DNA of 19,921 nt from contig JAGWHG010000001.1 of assembly GCA_028866975.1 (NCBI GenBank), positions 1 through 19,921 on the forward strand, read 5' to 3'. This DNA comes from Microcaldota archaeon (GTDB lineage Archaea > Micrarchaeota > Micrarchaeia > Micrarchaeales > CABMGC01). Shown piece after piece: positions 1 through 6,306 of this stretch. The notes beneath the pieces were generated by a model that was given only the letters and a program-made list of their open reading frames with translations, was not told the DNA's origin and searched no databases. Every line of letters starts with the position of its first letter. Within the stretch, counting starts at the first letter, position 1. Position numbers and translations under genes: made by a program.

Positions 1-39
1 ATGTTCGGGTACTCTCTGCCAATACCGCACCAGTGGTAA
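1..39 (+). CDS. Possible 3' end of a gene entering from the left edge
   Basis: Frame 1 is open from the first base and encodes 12 residues (MFGYSLPIPHQW) before a TAA at 37-39. One base separates this stop from the stop of the convergent alkyltransferase gene. The tight tail-to-tail packing resembles the ilvE/pth2 junction downstream. Nothing in 12 residues identifies a family, and the frame could be chance. The opposite strand is also open through this stretch. Confidence 0.3.
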   Translation: MFGYSLPIPHQW

Positions 40-40
40 G

Positions 41-346
41 CTAGAGCTTTGCGCCTTCAAGGAGCATGAGCAGCCTTTTCATCCCAAGCCCGTAGGCGTA
101 GCCTCCGATCTTGCCGCCTGATGCCACTACTCTGTGGCACGGTATTAGGATCGGAAGCGGATTCTTGTTCATTATGTTGCCGACCGCCCGATAGGCACGC
201 GGACTCCCGCTCATTTTGGCAAGTTCCTTGTATGACAAGGTAGAACCAGCAGGTATCGACATGGTATTGGTGAGTACCTTTCTCTCAAAAGCACTCAAAC
301 TGTAAAAGCCGAGCATCCAGGCCCCGATTCTCTTGGCAATGCCCAT
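41..346 (-). CDS. Methylated-DNA--protein-cysteine methyltransferase, DNA-binding-domain-only form (Ogt/MGMT family)
   Basis: This 101-aa protein matches the C-terminal DNA-binding/active-site domain of O6-alkylguanine-DNA alkyltransferases, which remove alkyl groups from O6-guanine by transferring them irreversibly to a cysteine. Visible motifs are RAVGN (53-57) with the arginine that intercalates into DNA, IPCHRVV (68-74) with acceptor Cys70, and GGYAYGLGMKR (81-91) leading to a terminal LLEG. Because the cysteine is present, it should be a true transferase and not an alkyltransferase-like protein, where tryptophan replaces it. The N-terminal RNase H-like domain of full-length Ogt/Ada is absent, as in other short members. 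It is divergent from ilvE across a 43-nt AT-rich gap that probably holds promoters for both. An internal Met11 start is also possible. Confidence 0.88.
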   Translation of the reverse strand: MGIAKRIGAWMLGFYSLSAFERKVLTNTMSIPAGSTLSYKELAKMSGSPRAYRAVGNIMNKNPLPILIPCHRVVASGGKIGGYAYGLGMKRLLMLLEGAKL

Positions 347-360
347 ATCACTATTACCGA

Positions 361-376
361 GTTTAATAATTTATTC
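361..376. promoter_or_regulatory. Shared divergent promoter for the alkyltransferase and ilvE genes
   Basis: The AT-rich core at 362-375 (TTTAATAATTTATT) reads as an archaeal box A on both strands. Its centre lies about 22 nt from each start codon (346 on the minus strand, 390/393 on the plus strand). That suits leaderless or near-leaderless transcription of both genes. Promoter identity is inferred from position and composition. Confidence 0.55.
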
Positions 377-392
377 CTTCCTTATTTTTATG

Positions 393-1295
393 ATGCAACA
401 ATACATCTGGCTCAACGGCAAATTCAAGAAGTTCGAGGATGTGAAGGTGCACGTCTTCACCCCGACAATACAGTACGGTCTCGGAATTTTCGAGGGCATC
501 AGGTGCTACAAAACGGCAAAAGGGGTTGCGGTATTTAGGCTCAGTGAGCATGCCAGGCGCTTTGTGGAGAGCGCAAAAATATACAAGTTCAAGCTCGGCA
601 TAACGCAAAGGCAGCTCGAAAACGCAGTGGTGGAGACCGTAAGGAAGAACAAGATAAAGAACGGCTACATAAGGCCGTTCGCCTTCTACGACAATGTCGT
701 TATGGGATTCTTCTACCCAGAAGTGCAGATGAATGTTTCTATAACCGCGATAGAGTATGGCAATTATTTCAAGAACAAGGAAGCCGGAATAAAGTGCAAA
801 GTGTCTTCGTGGCAGAAGGTGAACTCCGAGATATTGCCGCCGCAGGCAAAGGTGAGCGGCAACTACATAAGCTCTTTTCTCTCAAGGCTTGATGCACGCG
901 ATTCAGGGTTCGACGAGGCGATAATGGTGTCTTCTGACGGGCACGTTGCAGAGGGCAGCGGCGAGAATGTATTCTTGGTAAAAGAGGGCAGGCTGATTAC
1001 GCCTTCAAAGGGCAGCAACTTCCTTTTGGGCATAACAAGGGACTCTGTGATAAAGATGGCACAGAGCATCGGACTAGTAGTTGAGGAAAGGGCAGTCCAC
1101 AGAGAAGAGCTCTACACCTGCGACGAGCTTTTCTTCACGGGGACGGCCGCAGAGATAACCCCGGTGGTCGATGTCGACAAAAGAAAAGTCGGCAGCGGCA
1201 AGATGGGCCCTATAACAAAAATGCTTTCAGACAAATTCTCCCGGACCGTATCCGGCGAAGACAAGGAATTCGAGGAATGGCTTACTTATGTATGA
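393..1295 (+). CDS. ilvE: Branched-chain-amino-acid aminotransferase (class IV PLP fold)
   Basis: This 300-aa enzyme of the fold-type IV aminotransferases would transfer the amino group between glutamate and branched-chain 2-oxo acids, the last step of Leu/Ile/Val synthesis or the first of their breakdown. The N-terminus (IWLNGKF, then the FTPTIQYGLGIFEGIR stretch), the Schiff-base lysine in QAKVSGNY (Lys153) and EGSGENVFLV are diagnostic. D-amino-acid transaminase and aminodeoxychorismate lyase share the fold, but length and motifs favour IlvE. I start at ATG 393 (an adjacent ATG at 390 is equivalent) because a longer frame from 333 would overlap the divergent alkyltransferase gene, and the AT-rich box at 362-375 sits at leaderless distance from here. 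The TGA stop shares a TGATCA palindrome with the stop of convergent pth2. Confidence 0.9.
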   Translation: MQQYIWLNGKFKKFEDVKVHVFTPTIQYGLGIFEGIRCYKTAKGVAVFRLSEHARRFVESAKIYKFKLGITQRQLENAVVETVRKNKIKNGYIRPFAFYDNVVMGFFYPEVQMNVSITAIEYGNYFKNKEAGIKCKVSSWQKVNSEILPPQAKVSGNYISSFLSRLDARDSGFDEAIMVSSDGHVAEGSGENVFLVKEGRLITPSKGSNFLLGITRDSVIKMAQSIGLVVEERAVHREELYTCDELFFTGTAAEITPVVDVDKRKVGSGKMGPITKMLSDKFSRTVSGEDKEFEEWLTYV

Positions 1296-1667
1296 TCAGA
1301 GGAGCTTTAGCGCAGCTGTCAATTTGTCAATCTCACCGCTTTTCCATGGCCCGATACCCAGCGCGGTCTTTGTGTCTGGGGGAAGCTGCGTCAATCCTCT
1401 ATCAGAAATCAGCGAGCACGGAACTCCCTTGTACTTGAACGCCTGGAAAAGCTTATCGAGTGTCTCGATATTGTCTGCTTTGAGAACAATCTTTTTCTGT
1501 CCGGAATCTATCCACGCATCCGCAACCTTCTTGTCACGGAAAGTCGCGTCTATGTAACTAGAGACCGAGGCATGCGCAACTTGCGCTGCAAGCTTGCCCT
1601 TGCCCATCTCGATGTCTGTTCTGACGACAATTACCTGTTTTATCTCCTCCTCTGGCGACTTTGTCAT
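1296..1667 (-). CDS. pth2: Peptidyl-tRNA hydrolase, Pth2 type
   Basis: The product of 123 aa belongs to the Pth2 family of archaea and eukaryotes, which releases peptides from prematurely dropped peptidyl-tRNA so that the tRNA can be recycled. The family pattern is clear: KQVIVVRTDIEMGKGK, then AAQVAHAS with the conserved histidine near residue 32, GLTQLPPDTKTALGIGP near the end, and a C-terminal lysine/leucine-rich strand. I choose the ATG at 1667. A TTG five codons earlier (1682) keeps the frame open, but the box A at 1690-1697 lies 26 nt from the ATG and only about 12 nt from the TTG. It is convergent with ilvE, with abutting stop codons. Confidence 0.92.
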   Translation of the reverse strand: MTKSPEEEIKQVIVVRTDIEMGKGKLAAQVAHASVSSYIDATFRDKKVADAWIDSGQKKIVLKADNIETLDKLFQAFKYKGVPCSLISDRGLTQLPPDTKTALGIGPWKSGEIDKLTAALKLL

Positions 1668-1689
1668 AACGCAATTAAGCAACCAACCC

Positions 1690-1697
1690 TTTTATTA
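1690..1697 (-). promoter_or_regulatory. Box A (TATA) promoter of pth2
   Basis: On the minus strand this reads TAATAAAA, centred about 26 nt upstream of the ATG at 1667. That places transcription start at or next to the start codon (leaderless) and decides between the ATG and the upstream TTG. Confidence 0.5.
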
Positions 1698-1728
1698 GTG
1701 ATTGTAAAAGAGCCGAGTTACAGATAGA

Positions 1729-1761
1729 CAATCGTGGAATTTATTCCCGTCAATCGTGGAA
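1729..1761 (+). repeat. Two 11-bp direct repeats upstream of the 199-aa gene's promoter
   Basis: CAATCGTGGAA occurs exactly at 1729-1739 and again at 1751-1761, a period of 22 bp, close to two helical turns. The pair lies upstream of a TATA-like box at 1785-1793. Two sites on the same DNA face upstream of a core promoter suggest binding sites for an activator or other regulator. That role is inferred. The repeats themselves are seen directly. Confidence 0.55.
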
Positions 1762-1784
1762 AACATCCGAAACATGGGGAAAAG

Positions 1785-1793
1785 TTTATAAAA
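1785..1793 (+). promoter_or_regulatory. Box A promoter of the 199-aa gene
   Basis: TTTATAAAA is a good archaeal TATA match. It lies about 46 nt before the ATG at 1835, so the message probably has a short leader of about 20 nt, unlike the leaderless pattern of many neighbours. Confidence 0.55.
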
Positions 1794-1834
1794 TCTCAAA
1801 GTGCCAGACTATTCTAATTGTAAAGTGTTGTGGC

Positions 1835-2434
1835 ATGGCATATACGACTCAGAGTTTAAACAAAAACCCATCGGCAAAAGCGAGTCCGCTCGATATCAGC
1901 ATAATTCCTATAGGGGACACAACTACGCCAAAGAAAAACCGTAGGATATATGGAGGCGCCAAGGCTGTTTATGATGCCAAACTTAAAGGGGTACTTAGGG
2001 TCCAGGAGGGCAAAGAGCCCCAAATCTGGCCAGAACAGGTCGCAACAGCCATAATAGTAATCGCAGGCCACGACCCAGTGAAAATTTTCAGTGAGAACAA
2101 TGCAGATGAGGTATTGAAAGTTCATCTGAAAATGGAGGAACTTCTTGCAAAACACGAGGAGAAGGGCCCAAAAACTCCAGAGGACGCGCTCAAGGTTTAC
2201 AGGCTTCCCAAAGCAAAACTGAGCAGGGCAGACAAAAAACTAATTGAGAAGGCATTCAAGGGCTTCCCAATAGAGATGATGCCAGAAGTGGAGGTGGCAT
2301 CCACCGAAGGGATCCGCCAAGCAATCGCTGCAGCTTTCGGCAGGACGAACAAGGCGCATCTCGTTCCGCTGTATAGGGCATTGGAAGAGAGGTTGCATGC
2401 GGCGAGCTCGGATTTGAAGGCACTTTTCAAGTGA
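1835..2434 (+). CDS. Hypothetical protein, 199 aa
   Basis: I do not recognise this protein. Its first 35 residues are polar, Lys/Pro/Ser-rich and probably disordered. A middle segment (about 68-80) has a strand-like hydrophobic run (ATAIIVIAGHD) followed by helices rich in Lys, Glu and Ala. The C-terminal third (about 125-199) is helical with an amphipathic stretch near the end. No signal peptide, membrane segment or metal motif is visible, so it is likely cytoplasmic. Codon choice (gca, aag, ata/atc) matches its neighbours, and it has a clear promoter with an upstream direct repeat, so I consider it a real gene. It is monocistronic: priS follows 46 nt later behind its own promoter. Confidence 0.75.
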   Translation: MAYTTQSLNKNPSAKASPLDISIIPIGDTTTPKKNRRIYGGAKAVYDAKLKGVLRVQEGKEPQIWPEQVATAIIVIAGHDPVKIFSENNADEVLKVHLKMEELLAKHEEKGPKTPEDALKVYRLPKAKLSRADKKLIEKAFKGFPIEMMPEVEVASTEGIRQAIAAAFGRTNKAHLVPLYRALEERLHAASSDLKALFK

Positions 2435-2450
2435 GCAAGCGCCCTCAATC

Positions 2451-2477
2451 TTTTATATACCTAGAATCCCTAGTCCT
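2451..2477 (+). promoter_or_regulatory. Promoter of priS with TATACCTA...CTAGTCCT element
   Basis: TTTTATATA (2451-2459) is a strong box A about 26 nt before the GTG at 2481, indicating a leaderless message starting at GTG. Between box and start lie TATACCTA (2456-2463), AATC (2465-2468) and CTAGTCCT (2470-2477). The same blocks in the same order and almost the same spacing occur before the 108-aa gene at 4861-4883. Confidence 0.6.
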
Positions 2478-2480
2478 ATT

Positions 2481-3653
2481 GTGGCAACAACGTTCAATCC
2501 ACGACAGCTGATATCGCGTCTGGTTAGCAACTACTACAAGAGCGCAACAGGCATATTTCCAAAGCACATCGAGCAGCGCGAATTCGGCTTCGGAAATTTC
2601 GACATAAAGGTGCTGGGCAGGCACATGGGCTTTAGGGACGAGAAGCAGTTCAGAGACTACCTTGTGTCCAACGCCCCGATGTTTGCCTCCTGCTCCCAAT
2701 CGTACTATCGGGATCCGACTGCGAGACCTATGGAGAAGAAGGATGCAGTCGGCGCGGAGATGGTGTTCGATATCGATGCAACCGACATGAATCTGCCGTG
2801 CCAGATTGAGCACGGCAAGAAATGGGTGTGTGAGATATGCCTCGACAGCGTCAAGGCCGAGGCGACAAAGCTCGTCGAAGATTTCCTGGTCCCGGATTTC
2901 GGATTTTCGGAAAGCGAGATAGAGATAAACTTCAGCGGCAACAGGGGGTACCACATGCACATCGATTCGGAGAAAGTGTCGCATCTAGACAACTTCGCAC
3001 GCAGGGAGATCAGCGAATACATTGCCGGAAGCGGCATGGACTTCAAAACCCTCTTCCCGACGGCAGGCGCAAGGGCGACAAAACTTCTCGGTCCAAAACC
3101 GGCCGACAGCGGATGGGGAGGGAAGATCGCAAACAATGTTATCAAGACGATAAACATGGGCCCCGACGAGCTAATGCGGCTGGGCGCAACGAAGCAGGAG
3201 GCAAAGCAGCTCTACGAGAAGAGGGCGCTGTTTGAGATGGGAGTGAGGAACGGGAACTGGGACATGGTCTACATAAAAAAGAAGGATGAATTCTGGAAGA
3301 ACATAATTGCAAAGCAGGCGGTAAACCAGGGGGATAAGATCGACAAGAACGTTACAGCAGATCCGACGCACCTGCTCAGGGTGCCGAACACAATACACGG
3401 CGACACAGGACTGATAGCAAAGAAAGTCGGGACAAAGGCAAGTCTTGGGAAGTTCGAGCCGATGAAGGAGGCGATAGCATTTAGGCAAGGTGAGGCAAAG
3501 GTCCACGTCACCAATTCTCCAAAACTTATAATGAACGGCGAGGCGTTCGGCCCGTATTCAGACGAGGACGTCATAGTGCCGATATACGCCGCAGTGTACA
3601 TGCATCTCAAGGGCGTGGGCGCGATAAAGGGCTTTAGGGCAAAGGCAAGATAA
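2481..3653 (+). CDS. priS: DNA primase small (catalytic) subunit PriS
   Basis: This 390-aa protein is the archaeo-eukaryotic primase catalytic subunit, which makes primers for replication together with PriL. The metal-binding acidic pair is in VFDIDATD (Asp97, Asp99). Cys107, His111, Cys117 and Cys120 form the zinc knuckle (CQIEHGKKWVCEIC). SGNRGYHMHI (152-161) is the SGxRGxHxH nucleotide-binding motif. DKNVTADPTHLLRVPNTIHG (288-307) supplies the likely third acidic residue (Asp288) and conserved Arg300. Length matches archaeal PriS (about 350-400 aa). GTG is chosen as start because the only good box A lies at leaderless distance from it. No primase large subunit gene is nearby. All expected catalytic residues are present. 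Confidence 0.95.
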   Translation: MATTFNPRQLISRLVSNYYKSATGIFPKHIEQREFGFGNFDIKVLGRHMGFRDEKQFRDYLVSNAPMFASCSQSYYRDPTARPMEKKDAVGAEMVFDIDATDMNLPCQIEHGKKWVCEICLDSVKAEATKLVEDFLVPDFGFSESEIEINFSGNRGYHMHIDSEKVSHLDNFARREISEYIAGSGMDFKTLFPTAGARATKLLGPKPADSGWGGKIANNVIKTINMGPDELMRLGATKQEAKQLYEKRALFEMGVRNGNWDMVYIKKKDEFWKNIIAKQAVNQGDKIDKNVTADPTHLLRVPNTIHGDTGLIAKKVGTKASLGKFEPMKEAIAFRQGEAKVHVTNSPKLIMNGEAFGPYSDEDVIVPIYAAVYMHLKGVGAIKGFRAKAR

Positions 3654-3674
3654 AGACTTTTATAGCCTTTCAAT

Positions 3675-3711
3675 CAAATAATATTGTCTATTTGTAAAGA
3701 CAGTTACGGTG
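3675..3711 (+). promoter_or_regulatory. Promoter/leader of the rpl15e operon with inverted repeat and Shine-Dalgarno
   Basis: An AT-rich box (3675-3684, AAATAATATT when read with neighbours) precedes a perfect 5-bp inverted repeat, TGTCT (3685-3689) and AGACA (3698-3702), separated by 8 nt. GGTG at 3708-3711 fits the 16S anti-Shine-Dalgarno and lies 6 nt before ATG 3718. An alternative TATA (TTTATA, 3658-3663) exists. The repeat could be an operator or a weak leader hairpin. Confidence 0.4.
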
Positions 3712-3717
3712 CATCAG

Positions 3718-4296
3718 ATGGGCGCATACAAATATATCAAGCAGAGTTTCGAGCAGAGCTACAAGCAGCGAAGCCCAGAGCTCAAGCACAGGATAATCGA
3801 ATGGCGAAAGCAGGGCGCAGTCACAAAGCTGCAGGGCCCGACCAATCCGGCAAGGGCGCGAGAGCTCGGATACAAGGCAAAGCAGGGAATCGTCATAGCA
3901 AGAGTGAAGGTCCCGAAAGGTCTGAGCAAGAGGCCAAAGCCGGTGCGAGGAAGAAAGCCATCAAAGTACGGAAGGTTCTATGCGTACGCAAAATCGCTTC
4001 AGGCAAGGGCGGAGGAGAGGGCGGCTAGGCACTTTTCAAACTGCGAACTGCTTAATTCTTATTATGTCGGGGAGGACGGAGAGTACAAGTTCTACGAGGC
4101 TATACTCGTCGACAGGTCAAGCCCGTCGGTCCTCAACGACAAACAGTTCAGGCAGATAATGTCGCAGAGGAACAGGGTCTTTAGAGGACTCTCAGCTTCC
4201 GGACGAAGGCACAGGGGCATCATTAAGAGCGGCCTGACTACGATCCAGAGCAGACCGAGCGTGAGATCCGCACGCAGGCACATCTTCAGGCAGTAG
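3718..4296 (+). CDS. rpl15e: Large ribosomal subunit protein L15e
   Basis: This 192-aa basic protein matches archaeal/eukaryotic L15e over its whole length: MGAYKYIKQSF at the N-terminus, the GYKAKQGIVIARVKV strand, RPKPVRGRKPSKYG, the aromatic Arg-rich middle (RFYAYAKSLQ), the NSYYVGEDGEYKFYEAILVD core and the RGLSASGRRHRG C-terminal RNA-binding stretch. The start at ATG 3718 follows the family N-terminus. A GTG nine bases upstream belongs to the Shine-Dalgarno (GGTG). It is the first gene of an apparent three-gene operon, with acylphosphatase starting 3 nt after its stop and a Pcc1-like gene after that. Confidence 0.96.
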   Translation: MGAYKYIKQSFEQSYKQRSPELKHRIIEWRKQGAVTKLQGPTNPARARELGYKAKQGIVIARVKVPKGLSKRPKPVRGRKPSKYGRFYAYAKSLQARAEERAARHFSNCELLNSYYVGEDGEYKFYEAILVDRSSPSVLNDKQFRQIMSQRNRVFRGLSASGRRHRGIIKSGLTTIQSRPSVRSARRHIFRQ

Positions 4297-4299
4297 TAG

Positions 4300-4605
4300 A
4301 TGAAGGCCACACTAATCATCAGCGGCAAGGTACAGGGCGTGGGATTTCGAAATTTCGTTAGGGTCAACGCCAAGTACACAAACCTTGTCGGCGTCGTCCA
4401 CAATCTTTCTGATGGGAGAGTCGAAGCTTTTGTCGAGGGAGAGCAGGGAGACATAGACAAGCTTGTCGAGAAAATAAAAATTGCTCAGCAGTTTGGCAGG
4501 GCATTCGTCGACAAAGTCGAAGTCTATCCTGAAGGCGCAGACGGATACAACGGCCCTTGGAAAGATTACAACGGAAGGTTCATAATAGATGAAAGAGTTG
4601 TTTAA
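4300..4605 (+). CDS. acyP: Acylphosphatase
   Basis: At 101 aa this is a typical small acylphosphatase, which hydrolyses acyl phosphates such as carbamoyl- and 1,3-bisphosphoglycerate-type mixed anhydrides. The phosphate-binding loop with catalytic arginine is in SGKVQGVGFRNFV (8-20, Arg17). The second catalytic residue is the asparagine of GVVHNLSDGRVEAFVEG (31-47, Asn35). The C-terminal extension ends FIIDERVV. It starts 3 nt after the L15e stop and is followed 2 nt later by the Pcc1-like gene, so all three should be co-transcribed. Confidence 0.9.
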   Translation: MKATLIISGKVQGVGFRNFVRVNAKYTNLVGVVHNLSDGRVEAFVEGEQGDIDKLVEKIKIAQQFGRAFVDKVEVYPEGADGYNGPWKDYNGRFIIDERVV

Positions 4606-4607
4606 TT

Positions 4608-4835
4608 ATGTACTCGGCACAGATGAAATTAAACCTCGGCTTGAAGGCAAAAGATTATGTCAAGCTGATGGATAAGAAAATAAGCTACAAGCGCAGCAGC
4701 GTCAGGATAAAAAGCACCCAAAACACGGTTTCTGTGGAAGTAAATGCCCAAGACCCGGTCGCACTCGTGGCTTCATTGGGCAGCGTCCTCAAGCAGATAA
4801 GGATAATTGGCAACGCAGAGAGCCTCTTCGATTAA
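4608..4835 (+). CDS. pcc1: KEOPS complex subunit Pcc1-like protein
   Basis: This 75-aa protein resembles Pcc1, the small dimerising subunit of the KEOPS complex that makes the N6-threonylcarbamoyl (t6A37) modification of ANN-decoding tRNAs. Pcc1-like features are the two-strand N-terminus, the SVEVNAQDPVALVASLGSVLKQIRII stretch (roughly 42-67; a beta strand then an amphipathic helix beginning D-P-V-A-L), and a short charged tail. Archaeal Pcc1 is usually about 75-85 aa, so length fits. Placement downstream of L15e gives a translation-linked context. No other KEOPS genes (Kae1, Bud32, Cgi121) are in the window. The assignment rests on pattern and length and should be treated as probable. Confidence 0.68.
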   Translation: MYSAQMKLNLGLKAKDYVKLMDKKISYKRSSVRIKSTQNTVSVEVNAQDPVALVASLGSVLKQIRIIGNAESLFD

Positions 4836-4856
4836 GGGCCGATTTTGCAGACAAGC

Positions 4857-4883
4857 TTAATATACCTAAAATCAGCTAGTCCT
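4857..4883 (+). promoter_or_regulatory. Promoter of the 108-aa gene, sharing the priS promoter element
   Basis: TTAATATA (4857-4864) is a box A about 31 nt before ATG 4892. TATACCTA (4861-4868), AATC (4870-4873) and CTAGTCCT (4876-4883) repeat the blocks before priS, with one base more between AATC and CTAGTCCT. The distance from the element to the start codon is 8 nt here and 3 nt at priS. Confidence 0.55.
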
Positions 4884-4891
4884 GCGTTGCG

Positions 4892-5218
4892 ATGGTCATC
4901 AAAGCGCGAATCCTACTCAACGATGGCCACATCCAGACGATAAAATCGGCGCTGAGAAATTCCCAAAACCTAACCGCGCAGGGCAAGGAGCGCGCGCTGA
5001 AAGTAGCCAGGAGGCTCGATTCCAATCGATCCGAGGAAATTTCGTTGACGGAAATAGAAGGCATTACAATTTTCAAGGCTCTTTTGAACTGCAAAGAAAC
5101 ATCCACCCACCAGAGCTCAACAGAAATTATCCGTGCGCTCATGGGAACATCTTTCCGTCTACCAAGCGAATACTTCGGATACGGTCTGCAGCCGCAGTTT
5201 ATCAAAAGAATCCCCTGA
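4892..5218 (+). CDS. Hypothetical protein, 108 aa, possibly co-regulated with priS
   Basis: I do not recognise a family. The protein is mixed alpha/beta and basic: a strand-like MVIKARILL, a helix from about 13 to 44 rich in Lys/Arg/Ala, an acidic segment (SEEISLTEIEG) that may be a second helix, and a C-terminal part rich in aromatics and glycine (SEYFGYGLQPQF). There is no signal peptide or membrane segment. It has its own box A at near-leaderless distance, and this promoter nearly duplicates that of priS, hinting at a replication or cell-cycle-linked role. Codon usage is somewhat less biased than in the ribosomal genes that follow. Confidence 0.65.
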   Translation: MVIKARILLNDGHIQTIKSALRNSQNLTAQGKERALKVARRLDSNRSEEISLTEIEGITIFKALLNCKETSTHQSSTEIIRALMGTSFRLPSEYFGYGLQPQFIKRIP

Positions 5219-5258
5219 AGATACCGCCATATCCTCACGCTTCCACTATAACGATACC

Positions 5259-5268
5259 CTTATAAAGA
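5259..5268 (+). promoter_or_regulatory. Candidate box A of the ribosomal protein operon
   Basis: CTTATAAAGA is the best TATA match in the 116-nt gap before rpl3. It predicts a start of transcription near 5288 and a leader of about 45 nt. A second AT-rich stretch (TTTTATT, about 5299-5305) could serve instead and give a short leader. The gap holds nothing else I can support. Confidence 0.4.
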
Positions 5269-5334
5269 TAAGGCGACAAACTAGATTATTACTCTCACTT
5301 TTATTGCTCCACTTTTCTACAGAAAGTGTTCACT

Positions 5335-6306
5335 ATGAGACGAGGCTCTATGGAATATTGGCCCCACAGGAGGGCCAAGAAGGTAATGCCGAGGGTTCGA
5401 ACCTGGCCAAACGTAGCAGAGCCTTCGCTCTCAGGACTCGTGGCATTCAAGGCAGGCATGACCCACGTCGGCATAATGGACGACACAGAGGCAGCGTCTA
5501 AGGGAACTGAGGTCGTAAGGCCGGCAACAATCCTCGAAATACCTAAGGTATTCATCTACGGCATAAGGTTTTATGCAAAGAAGAACGGCTATGCGCAGCC
5601 CACAAAGGATTTCTATTCAAAGGAACTCGCTGCAAAGATCGGAATAATAAAAACTGAGAATACAGTCGAGAAACTCGAGGCGCACAAAAAGGAACTCGAG
5701 AAGTTCACGGACGTCGGCGCACTCGCATACCTAGACCCGTCAAACCTAGGGTTTGGCAACAAGAAGCTGATGCGATTCGAGCTGCAGGTCGGCGGAAAGA
5801 GCGTCGCAGACAAGATCGCATTCATAGAGCAGTGGATAGGAAAGGAGATCAAGGTCAAGGATTTCGTAGGAGAGGGCGAATACCTAGACGTCAAGAGCGT
5901 ATCCAAAGGAAAGGGATGGGCTGGAATAATCAAAAGATATGGAGTTGCAAGGCTGATGAGAAAGGCCACGCAAAAGATCAGGCACAGCGGAACCATGGGC
6001 GCATGGCACCCGCCAAAGGTACTCTACACCATACCTCAGGCAGGTCACATGGGATTCAACTACCGAACAGAAATCAACAAGCGCGTGCTTAAGGTCGGCG
6101 CAGCAACAGAGGCAAACACAGTCAACGTAAAGGGCGGAACTAAGGCGTACGGAATAATCAAGAACGATTTCATAATTCTAGAAGGGTCAATTCCAGGAGC
6201 GCCAAAGAGATTGGTGCGTCTGAGGAAGGCGATAAGGGCGACGAGCACGGTGCGCAAGCCACAGCTCACGTACATATCGCTCGAATCCAAGCAGGGTGCA
6301 CGATAA
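5335..6306 (+). CDS. rpl3: Large ribosomal subunit protein L3 (uL3)
   Basis: This 323-aa protein is archaeal L3, an early-assembly 23S rRNA-binding protein whose loop reaches the peptidyl-transferase centre. It begins MRRGSMEYWPHRRAKK, like archaeal L3, then LSGLVAFKAGMTHVG (the FKAGMTH signature), VKSVSKGKGWAGIIKRYG (the SKGKGF/W motif) and GTMGAWHPP...GHMGFNYRTEINKRVLKVG. I start at ATG 5335. A GTG at 5326 would add only three residues. It opens a ten-gene operon, and its TAA overlaps the ATG of rpl4 by one base (TAATG). Confidence 0.97.
   Translation: MRRGSMEYWPHRRAKKVMPRVRTWPNVAEPSLSGLVAFKAGMTHVGIMDDTEAASKGTEVVRPATILEIPKVFIYGIRFYAKKNGYAQPTKDFYSKELAAKIGIIKTENTVEKLEAHKKELEKFTDVGALAYLDPSNLGFGNKKLMRFELQVGGKSVADKIAFIEQWIGKEIKVKDFVGEGEYLDVKSVSKGKGWAGIIKRYGVARLMRKATQKIRHSGTMGAWHPPKVLYTIPQAGHMGFNYRTEINKRVLKVGAATEANTVNVKGGTKAYGIIKNDFIILEGSIPGAPKRLVRLRKAIRATSTVRKPQLTYISLESKQGAR

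Noticed and set aside
333..392. N-terminal extension of the aminotransferase with a hydrophobic stretch that resembles a signal peptide
   Set aside because: It would overlap the divergent alkyltransferase start and use promoter DNA as coding sequence. The family N-terminus starts at 393.
1293..1298. TGATCA palindrome at the ilvE/pth2 junction as a regulatory site
   Set aside because: It is simply the two abutting stop codons of convergent genes; the palindrome follows from TGA meeting TGA on opposite strands.
3709..3717. GTG as the start of L15e
   Set aside because: The GTG is part of a GGTG Shine-Dalgarno, and the conserved N-terminus MGAYKYI begins at 3718.
5311..5327. Possible hairpin (ACTTT...AAAGT) just before the L3 start as an autoregulatory site
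   Set aside because: The stem is only 5 A/T-rich base pairs and does not resemble a known rRNA mimic; too weak to claim.
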